A DNA stretch of 7,639 bases from Bacteroidia bacterium (GTDB lineage: Bacteria; Bacteroidota; Bacteroidia; Chitinophagales; Saprospiraceae). Position 1 is the stretch's first letter. Every line of letters begins with the position of its first letter. The position numbers and the translations under genes are program-made. This document shows positions 1-5,505 of this stretch, in pieces. Location of the stretch: assembly GCA_030432855.1 (NCBI GenBank), contig JAUILM010000273.1:1-7639 (forward strand). Direction: 5' to 3'. Below the pieces are notes generated by a model. The model saw only the letters and a list, made by a program, of their open reading frames with translations. It had not been told where the DNA came from and ran no database searches.

Positions 1-789
1 CCATGTCCCATCTGGTACTTCCCAATTAAGAACCTCTGAATCGTCTACATGGGCCCTTAGATCTACATAGCTTCCATCAGATGCAAACGCACAAACGGCC
101 ACTACTTTGAGAGGATTTTGAAAACGCACTTGATCAATTGCCAGCGCCTGCAGATCCATATTAGAACTTATGGGTTGCTTTATTTCCTCAATGGCAGGCA
201 CAGAAACATCATCCAAAAGTGGCGGTGCACTTTGAGATCCCTCTACTATTTCACCACGATCTCTCAAAATGCTGTAGACCTGATACACCTGATTGGTTAC
301 GGTCCTAAGCACAGGATCCTGAGTTTTTGAGAGTGGAATACGGATTCTTTGCCCGCCGTCAAGAGTCCGGCTGGCTGAGGTAAAATACTTACTGGCATCC
401 GTATCTGTCACCGAGGGACCACCAAACGGCCATCCTGTGCCAGTAGCCATATCCACCCCCAGGTCCAACCGCTGAGCTTCATCAATGGTATGTTTCAAAA
501 GCGCATTCCACTGACTGGAGAGATAGGGTACAAAATGCTCCTCGTCACCAATCATTCCATATATTGGCGTAATCTCAACTCCTCCAAATCCCGCTTTTCT
601 AAGTGCTTCTAATTCTGCCGTAATGCCTTCCTGAGTGACGCTACTACCATGCCACCACCAGCGCGTCCAGGGTCGGGTCTCCTGGTCTACCCGCGGCCAG
701 ATCATTTGCCCTGGTTGCTGTTGGCATCCTATGGAAAGCAGGAAATAAGTAAGTAAGAAGACCTTCAATAAAATCGTAGACTTTACCAT
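1..789 (-). CDS. GH106-like alpha-L-rhamnosidase, lipoprotein, N-terminal part only
   Basis: The reading frame opens with ATG at 787-789 and stays open to the left edge, giving the first 263 residues; the C-terminus lies outside the window. The N-terminus is a lipoprotein signal (a hydrophobic run to about residue 20, then L-S-I-G-C with Cys22), so the enzyme is probably anchored in the cell envelope. After it come the family-typical stretches R-P-W-T-R-W-W-W-H-G, then A-G-F-G-G-V-E-I-T-P-I-Y-G, then M-A-T-G-T-G-W-P-F-G-G. I recognise these from family 106 rhamnosidases, which remove terminal alpha-L-rhamnose from pectic and other rhamnose-containing glycans. The glutamates known to be catalytic in that family lie much further downstream, so activity cannot be judged here. 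The start codon sits inside the end of the GH39-like gene (7-base overlap ATGGTAA), which suggests co-transcription and translational coupling. The family call is firm; the substrate is inferred. Confidence 0.88.
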   Translation of the reverse strand, partial: MVKSTILLKVFLLTYFLLSIGCQQQPGQMIWPRVDQETRPWTRWWWHGSSVTQEGITAELEALRKAGFGGVEITPIYGMIGDEEHFVPYLSSQWNALLKHTIDEAQRLDLGVDMATGTGWPFGGPSVTDTDASKYFTSASRTLDGGQRIRIPLSKTQDPVLRTVTNQVYQVYSILRDRGEIVEGSQSAPPLLDDVSVPAIEEIKQPISSNMDLQALAIDQVRFQNPLKVVAVCAFASDGSYVDLRAHVDDSEVLNWEVPDGTW

Positions 790-2474
790 CTTAAATCAAT
801 AAGTGAAACAGAATGTCTTGGTAAATTAAGTTGCAGCGTCATCTGTCCGTCATCCACCTGATTCCAACTGGGTGATGAATACAAGGTTAATTGACCTGCT
901 TTTTCGAGGGCCAGATATTGGTCTTCAGTAGGATTTTGTGGCTGCCCCATTGACTTCCACAATTCATATGCATTGCTGTTCTGTTCATCAATTCGATAGT
1001 GAAAAGCTTGTAGTTTTTCCACGGGCAAATTTGATAGATGAATCGTGATGTCCTCAGCCATAGATTTTTCATCTATGTCATGATAATGCCAGACAAGTAG
1101 CTGCAGGCCATCAGCATCGGTTGTAGACAAGATTCCGACATCTGAGGACTCCCGGATACTACTATCTCTTGCCAATACATAATCGTAGTTCCAGTCTCCC
1201 TTCACCTTCAGTTGATTACCACCCATCATCCCAAACATCCGAAATACATTCAGGACAGGCTTATTCACTCCATTGGTGGCGAGATCTCGAAAGCCATGAA
1301 ACCATGGTTGATTTTCAAATTCAAAGGCCCATGTCACAGCCCCCTGAAAATTGATATCGAAGTGTTTAGCCAGATCTATTTTCCTCGCAAAGGCAGCCGC
1401 CGTATAGCTGGGATACATCGTTCCATTCCGATATCCATTATGAGGATGAACATCCATAGAACATGCCGCGCATCCCTCTGGATCCGACTCACCAATGACA
1501 ATAGGTATTTCCTTTAATTCCGGATAACTGGCGACTATTTCAAAACCTTTCGAAACATCCCGAAGCTGCTTTCCGAGGTTCATCACTACCCGACCATCAA
1601 CATACTCCGGACTACCCTTGGCATGAAAAGCTATGAAATCTAAAGGTGAACCTTGTTGACCGGTGACATAGTTTGTACCCGAGACGCAATGCTCCAGAAA
1701 TTGTCTGAGAAAGGCCTCTGCCTTATCCCAGGCAGGTCCGGTGGTATGCGGACCTCCCACAGTGGCAGTAGGTAGGGCACGTTTGACAGCGTCCGCGGTA
1801 TAGTCATAGAGCTTTATATACTCTTCCGTCGTACCTTGCCAATAACCGATATTCGGTTCATTCCACGGCTCCCATTTCCAACTTTCTACCTCTTCCACTC
1901 CATACCTCTCCACAGCATGCAAAACCCATTGATAAACCAACTCAGCCCATTTTTCATAACTCGTTGGTGGATAGGCCCAGCCTGTAAAGATGGTGCTGTA
2001 ATGATTATCAGGAGTCCAACTATGCCTATAAGGAACGGGCTGTGAGGATAAAGCCTCTGGCATAAAACCAATCTCCATTAATGGTTTCAAGCCCAAAGCA
2101 ATATATGTATCGGTGATACTGTCTACCAGGGTCCAGTCATAGATTGGATTTCCATCCTCGTCTTCCGTATAAGCATTCGTTGACCCCCATTTTAAGGCAG
2201 CCTTACCATCTCCGGTAGTCAACATATTATGTGTCCGTACATAGACCGGTACTGGGCTGAGATCGGCAATCTCTCGCAAGAGTTTCCTGCCATCCCGCAT
2301 ATAAGTATAATTTGGTTCGTCATATCCAAACCAGGCATAGACTGGGTCAAAGGCACCCACATGATCAAGAACATCAATTTCGAAGGTGAAGTCAGAATCT
2401 GTTGTCTGCCCGATCAGTAAGCCTTGGCAAAACAAGAGTAATGCGAACATACATTGGTTGACCTTTGATTGCAT
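783..2474 (-). CDS. Exported GH39-like glycoside hydrolase
   Basis: A 563-residue protein with ATG at 2472-2474. The first 22 or so residues form a Sec signal peptide (MQSKVNQCMF then a leucine-rich core), with likely cleavage near Gly22-Gln23. Cys16 follows L-L-F and is not a good lipobox, so I expect a periplasmic or secreted protein. The catalytic region is a clan GH-A barrel of the GH39 type (beta-xylosidase/alpha-L-iduronidase family). W-N-E-P at 204-207 gives Glu206 as predicted acid/base, and I-G-E-S-D-P-E-G gives Glu329 as predicted nucleophile. Other family-like stretches are F-G-Y-D-E-P-N-Y-T-Y-M (49-59), R-T-H-N (80-83) and T-T-G-D-G (86-90). Residues from about 425 to 563 are probably the C-terminal beta-sandwich. 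Two cysteines (335 and 338, C-A-A-C) lie just after the nucleophile. GH39 enzymes act on xylosides, iduronides and other glycosides, so the exact sugar cannot be read from sequence. Its neighbour overlaps the 3' end, implying a shared mRNA. Confidence 0.9.
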   Translation of the reverse strand: MQSKVNQCMFALLLFCQGLLIGQTTDSDFTFEIDVLDHVGAFDPVYAWFGYDEPNYTYMRDGRKLLREIADLSPVPVYVRTHNMLTTGDGKAALKWGSTNAYTEDEDGNPIYDWTLVDSITDTYIALGLKPLMEIGFMPEALSSQPVPYRHSWTPDNHYSTIFTGWAYPPTSYEKWAELVYQWVLHAVERYGVEEVESWKWEPWNEPNIGYWQGTTEEYIKLYDYTADAVKRALPTATVGGPHTTGPAWDKAEAFLRQFLEHCVSGTNYVTGQQGSPLDFIAFHAKGSPEYVDGRVVMNLGKQLRDVSKGFEIVASYPELKEIPIVIGESDPEGCAACSMDVHPHNGYRNGTMYPSYTAAAFARKIDLAKHFDINFQGAVTWAFEFENQPWFHGFRDLATNGVNKPVLNVFRMFGMMGGNQLKVKGDWNYDYVLARDSSIRESSDVGILSTTDADGLQLLVWHYHDIDEKSMAEDITIHLSNLPVEKLQAFHYRIDEQNSNAYELWKSMGQPQNPTEDQYLALEKAGQLTLYSSPSWNQVDDGQMTLQLNLPRHSVSLIDLRW

Positions 2475-2539
2475 AGCAAGTATCTATCTATCCCCAAATA
2501 GTTCTTAATATAGCTAAGATCATTCAGAAAGAGGGTGCA

Positions 2540-3133
2540 CTATTCTTCCTCCAGGTCATAGTCCGTAAATCCACTTTCCAAAAAGGATTCAAAACCCGGA
2601 TGCATTCTTAGATAGGCAAGCATGTCGTGATTGAGAATCAGTTCATGGTCTTGCAGACCCTGAGCTACCGCTTTTTTCAGGCATTCAAAACCTTCCTCGA
2701 CCTCCTCTTCGATGGAGTGTACACAAGCAAGATGAAAATATATCTCAGGGTCTTTTGGAAACTTCTTTAGTGCCTTCTCGAGATGGTGACGGGCGTCATC
2801 CATATCATATTCCTTGAGGTACTTCAATCCATTTTGCTTGTCGGTATCAGGCAGTTCTCGGGGTTTGCTGCCAAAGCTCACTTTCAAGCCATCATGTACC
2901 AATTGACCATTTCGACTGATATCAATGACCACCTGCATCATATCGTTTATCCGGGTGGTAAGAATGTACCTGGCTAAGTGACCATTTTCCATAGCCGAAA
3001 AATAATGGCTGGTTCCCATAATCGATGACTTCTTCGATACGATCTGACCATCTACAATCACGGTTTCTTCTCCCAACCAATTATTATGAAACTCAATGAC
3101 CGTCTCACCTACATTAATCTTTTTATACTGCAC
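2540..3133 (-). CDS. Small TPR protein with unrecognised N-terminal domain
   Basis: A 197-residue protein. The start codon at 3131-3133 is GTG. No ATG occurs upstream in frame before a stop (TAG at about 3200-3202), and the next in-frame ATG (codon 39) would delete a well-formed beta-rich segment, so GTG is preferred. There is no signal peptide or membrane segment, so it is probably cytoplasmic. Residues 1-90 look like a beta-rich domain (V-I-E-F-H-N-N-W-L-G at 12-21, then V-I-V-D-G-Q); I cannot name it. Residues about 100-127 and 128-160 fit two tetratricopeptide repeats (for example A-R-H-H-L-E-K-A-L then P-E-I-Y-F-H-L-A-C). The tail, with L-A-Y-L-R-M-H-P-G-F-E-S-F-L, resembles the cap that ends TPR groups. 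TPRs mediate protein-protein contacts; no enzymatic role is visible. The gene lies 90 bases after the haloperoxidase-like gene and 65 bases before the GH39-like gene on the same strand, and may share their transcript. Confidence 0.8.
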   Translation of the reverse strand: MQYKKINVGETVIEFHNNWLGEETVIVDGQIVSKKSSIMGTSHYFSAMENGHLARYILTTRINDMMQVVIDISRNGQLVHDGLKVSFGSKPRELPDTDKQNGLKYLKEYDMDDARHHLEKALKKFPKDPEIYFHLACVHSIEEEVEEGFECLKKAVAQGLQDHELILNHDMLAYLRMHPGFESFLESGFTDYDLEEE

Positions 3134-3142
3134 CGGAGGATA

Positions 3143-3179
3143 TACTGATGAATTACAAAAGTAATTATTGCTGTCAGTA
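3143..3179. repeat. Nested inverted repeat upstream of the TPR gene
   Basis: An outer pair TACTGA (3143-3148) and TCAGTA (3174-3179) encloses an inner pair AATTAC (3151-3156) and GTAATT (3161-3166) with an AAAA loop; both pairs are perfect. In minus-strand RNA this would be a two-part stem with an asymmetric internal loop, ending ten bases before the GTG start of the TPR gene. It follows the haloperoxidase-like stop by about 45 bases. There is no following T-run in the direction of transcription, so it does not read as a classical terminator; a leader or processing structure is possible. The stem is AT-rich and its stability modest. Confidence 0.45.
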
Positions 3180-3223
3180 AATCGATAATGTGCAGAAATC
3201 TAATCAGTGTTTTGGAAAAATGA

Positions 3224-4471
3224 CTATTTGTTCACTTTATCTACCGGTTGTAGAAAGTTTTGGATGATATGGTTTGCTATCTGACGCCCCTGTCGAAGAC
3301 CTTCATCTGTCGAAAATCGAAAATGATAGCCATTCATAATTCGGGACGCGGCGCATTCCTCCGCAGCCAGGCGCAGATCCTCAATCTTCCTGTTCGGTTG
3401 TTCCAGAGGTGCAGTGACAGATGACATTTCAATTGTAACATTTGACCGGCCCAGGGTCTCAGATACGATTTCAGCACCTCCTCCAGCTACGGCAGCATGG
3501 GCAGAGGGATACTCCGGCCATGGAGGTGTAAGCATCTCAGGTTGCCACGCAGGATCTGCCAATGTCTCTTCGTTGCCATCATTTTTAGCTTGATGGATGG
3601 CTGTGACCGGTCGCCAGGTATCATAATAATATTTGCTTTCCAGGGAAGCCAGGTATATATCATAAATGTCCATATTAATCAGGGCAAAGAGGCGTGCCTT
3701 TCTGTCGGGTGATTTCAGATCTTTTTCACAAACAATTCGGGCGATGCGATTCCAACTATGTTCGGCAAATTCTGCCCACCAATGCGCAAAATGTGTCTGA
3801 TCCGATGTCCGTTTTGCAGACAACCTTCCCCCGTACTCCACTATTTCATCATAATCCCGGGCATATCTTGCACTTTCCAGGGATGGCGGGGGAGGAACGC
3901 GGAATGTCGTAATTTCATCGAAAGAAAAAGGCCTGGCAACTGCGAAGTCAGGTTTAAAAACCCATTCATCCCATCCCTCGGTATATTGGTAGTCACCGGG
4001 TTTTGACATGGGTGTGTATTCGCCTTGTTTTTCATGACCATCCCCATTTCTATGGTTCAGGTATTGGTCGGCTATGAACATTCCAAAATCCAGACTTATT
4101 TCTTCACTGGAATCTGACGACATCCAACTTCCAATCACTGACTCAATGGTATCCTGCCTCAGAGGATATGCATTTGTCAGGATCTGATCGGCCATGGCAA
4201 GAATAGCCACTGACACATTGAGATCAGCGATGGCAGTGTCAACAAGGTAGGGTTGGTAAGTGTCCATCTGTGCCTGAATGATATCGTGCGCTGCAAGATG
4301 AACTATGGTCAATGTCCGGATACCTTTCAGCGAATAAAAGTGATCGTGCTGATCTGCAATGGTGTATGTCAATTCATTGAGTCGAGGTATGATATCTGCC
4401 TTGACAAATTGTGCATGCAGCACATGAGGAAGATTCAATAAAAGCAATAAAATAATTCGGAGTATATGCAT
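3224..4471 (-). CDS. Exported vanadium haloperoxidase/PAP2-superfamily protein
   Basis: A 415-residue protein counted from ATG at 4469-4471; a GTG directly upstream (4472-4474) could add one residue. A Sec signal peptide covers about residues 1-20 (leucine-rich core, cleavage near H-A/Q-F). The C-terminal half holds the three-part vanadate/phosphate-binding signature shared by vanadium haloperoxidases and PAP2 acid phosphatases: K280-x6-R287-P, then P-S-A-H with His325, then R377-x5-H383. Ser323-Ala324-His325 replaces the more common Ser-Gly-His. Family members either oxidise halides with hydrogen peroxide or hydrolyse phosphate esters. The length, near 400 residues with a long helical N-terminal region, fits the haloperoxidase-like branch better than the short acid phosphatases. 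Activity and halide preference cannot be settled from sequence. Its place among glycan-degrading genes, first after the regulator on the same strand, is unusual. The alternative reading is a phosphatase acting on released sugars or other phosphate esters. Confidence 0.87.
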   Translation of the reverse strand: MHILRIILLLLLNLPHVLHAQFVKADIIPRLNELTYTIADQHDHFYSLKGIRTLTIVHLAAHDIIQAQMDTYQPYLVDTAIADLNVSVAILAMADQILTNAYPLRQDTIESVIGSWMSSDSSEEISLDFGMFIADQYLNHRNGDGHEKQGEYTPMSKPGDYQYTEGWDEWVFKPDFAVARPFSFDEITTFRVPPPPSLESARYARDYDEIVEYGGRLSAKRTSDQTHFAHWWAEFAEHSWNRIARIVCEKDLKSPDRKARLFALINMDIYDIYLASLESKYYYDTWRPVTAIHQAKNDGNEETLADPAWQPEMLTPPWPEYPSAHAAVAGGGAEIVSETLGRSNVTIEMSSVTAPLEQPNRKIEDLRLAAEECAASRIMNGYHFRFSTDEGLRQGRQIANHIIQNFLQPVDKVNK

Positions 4472-4604
4472 CACTTCAGACTTTCTCCAAATAAAAGTGA
4501 TCTCAGATGGATGTATGTTTCTCAGTCAACCAGTCTTGTTGCTGATTCGCTCAAAAGCTAAAATCATTGCATTCCGATATTCCCGATATTTAAAAGTCGG
4601 AATA
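4472..4604 (-). other. Intergenic region between regulator and haloperoxidase-like gene
   Basis: This is the longest gap in the minus-strand block, so it is the likeliest place for a separate promoter for the four downstream genes. It contains the downstream arm of the hairpin repeat near the regulator's stop. Minus-strand TTTATTTG (4488-4495), 17 bases before the ATG at 4469-4471, matches the Bacteroidota minus-7 box TAnnTTTG with one mismatch. No TTTG-like minus-33 box lies at the right distance, so I do not call a promoter. Reading frames crossing it have no recognisable content. Confidence 0.4.
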
Positions 4605-4606
4605 TC
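4576..4606 (-). repeat. Hairpin-forming repeat at the end of the regulator gene
   Basis: GATATTCC (4576-4583) and GGAATATC (4599-4606) are reverse complements around a 15-base loop. An overlapping alternative pairs ATTCCGA (4571-4577) with TCGGAAT (4597-4603). The element spans the stop codon of the AraC-family gene, and in the minus-strand RNA it is followed within about 25 bases by T-rich sequence (GATTTTAGCTTTTG). It could attenuate or end the regulator's transcript before the haloperoxidase-like gene, but the stem is AT-rich and there is no uninterrupted T-tract directly after it. Confidence 0.35.
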
Positions 4607-5447
4607 ATCGAGCCTGTGAAGGTGCCACACCAAATCGTTCTTTAAAAACGCGGCTAAAATGCGTGCGATTAGCAAATCCACTTCTTTCTGCAATGGATTC
4701 AATAGGTTCGTTGAGAGACTCAATAAGCATTTTACTTAGGTTCAGTCTTTTCTCCAGTAGCCATCGGGAAGGGGACATGCCAAATTCGTTTTCGAAATCC
4801 CGACGAAAGGTAGAAACACTTCTTGCACTCAGCCTTGCATAATCCGACACCTTAAGTGGTAGTTGGTAATTAGCCTCCATAACAGAACGAAGATTCCGTG
4901 TATCTGTCGTATCGAATATCTGTGCCGCAATATTTTTGAATGTAGCATTAGTACATAGAAAAATCAGTAATTCTTCCACCTTATGTCTTATCAATATCGG
5001 ATCCAGATCTTCTCCCACAGACAAATACTTTAAAAGGCTCTGAAAATACCCAGCGAGTAATGGGTGGCCCGGTAGTCTCACAATATTTTGATTGCCTGCA
5101 TCTCTGCTGGCAGTAGATCCGATTTTTAATTTCGACTGCAATAAGCCACTGATTAAGGTATCACTAAAAAAAATAAATAAAACCATGAAGGGCTCTTCGA
5201 AATACTGATGCACTGTCGTTGCTCCTTTGCGCACAAATATTGCCTGGTCAGAGGAAACGAGGAGTTGCTCTTCAGAAGTCTTCCACATCTTCTCCCCTCC
5301 CAGCACATATGCTATATAGCTTTCATGACTCCAAATATCACTCACTTCTTCCTTTACAATACATTGATAATCGACCAACAATAAGTCGGGTACATCAATT
5401 GTCCTGAAAAGATTACTTTGTACTATAAAGTCCCTAAGGTTAACCAT
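4605..5447 (-). CDS. AraC-family transcriptional regulator
   Basis: A 280-residue cytoplasmic DNA-binding protein with ATG at 5445-5447. Residues about 20-110 form a sensor-like domain resembling the N-terminal part of ExsA-type regulators (Y-V-L-G-G-E-K-M-W-K-T-S at 47-58, then I-F-V-R-K-G-A at 70-76). The C-terminal 90 residues hold the two helix-turn-helix motifs of the family. The first is around 200-222 (S-D-Y-A-R-L-S, then F-R-R-D-F-E-N-E-F-G). The second is around 249-276 (I-E-S-I-A-E-R-S-G-F, then H-F-S-R-V-F-K-E-R-F-G-V-A-P-S-Q). The protein ends four residues after the last motif core (stop TGA at 4605-4607), which is normal, so it is not truncated. It is transcribed divergently from the sulfatase genes across only 58 bases and lies upstream of the minus-strand enzyme block, so it is the best candidate to control both arms. 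Its ligand is unknown. It is not a hybrid two-component regulator, the type more usual in such loci. Confidence 0.93.
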   Translation of the reverse strand: MVNLRDFIVQSNLFRTIDVPDLLLVDYQCIVKEEVSDIWSHESYIAYVLGGEKMWKTSEEQLLVSSDQAIFVRKGATTVHQYFEEPFMVLFIFFSDTLISGLLQSKLKIGSTASRDAGNQNIVRLPGHPLLAGYFQSLLKYLSVGEDLDPILIRHKVEELLIFLCTNATFKNIAAQIFDTTDTRNLRSVMEANYQLPLKVSDYARLSARSVSTFRRDFENEFGMSPSRWLLEKRLNLSKMLIESLNEPIESIAERSGFANRTHFSRVFKERFGVAPSQAR

Positions 5448-5505
5448 CTTAATGAGAAGCTTAAAAAAGGTATCTTCTCCCTCGGTTTGAAGTTATAAAA
5501 AGAAA
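5448..5505. promoter_or_regulatory. Divergent intergenic region between regulator and sulfatase genes
   Basis: These 58 bases separate the start codons of the AraC-family gene (minus) and the first sulfatase (plus), so promoters for both must lie here or inside the regulator's 5' coding end. I find no full match to the Bacteroidota TAnnTTTG minus-7 box on either strand. The sulfatase start is preceded by an A-rich run (TTATAAAAAGAAA), common as a translation-initiation context in this phylum. The region holds one imperfectly placed inverted repeat, listed separately. Auto-regulation and shared control by the AraC protein are inferred from position only. Confidence 0.6.
5454..5479. repeat. Inverted repeat GAGAAG-N14-CTTCTC in the divergent region
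   Basis: Six-base arms at 5454-5459 and 5474-5479 are perfect reverse complements separated by 14 bases, and the left arm ends within an AAGCTT palindrome (5457-5462). The arms lie on one DNA face at roughly two helical turns, so an operator is possible. AraC proteins often bind direct rather than inverted repeats, and a 6-base match in a short A+G/C+T-rich region can be chance. Confidence 0.4.

Noticed and set aside
118..330. Plus-strand open frame of 70 codons
   Set aside because: It lies wholly antisense to the GH106-like coding region, which carries strong family motifs; its translation has no recognisable content.
2480..2491. Short TATC tandem repeat upstream of the GH39-like gene
   Set aside because: Only about three copies of four bases in an AT-rich gap; chance is the simplest explanation.
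3019..3021. Codon 39 ATG as the true start of the TPR protein
   Set aside because: It would discard residues 1-38, which form a coherent beta-rich segment; the GTG at 3131-3133 keeps them.
4488..4495. Minus-strand TTTATTTG as a Bacteroidota minus-7 promoter box for the haloperoxidase-like gene
   Set aside because: It matches TAnnTTTG with one mismatch at a fixed position, and no TTTG-like minus-33 box sits at the expected distance; too weak to call.
4526..4723. Minus-strand frame of 65 codons spanning the end of the AraC gene
   Set aside because: Most of it is an alternate frame of the second helix-turn-helix of the regulator. The regulator itself ends normally after P-S-Q, so neither a frameshift nor a separate gene is needed.
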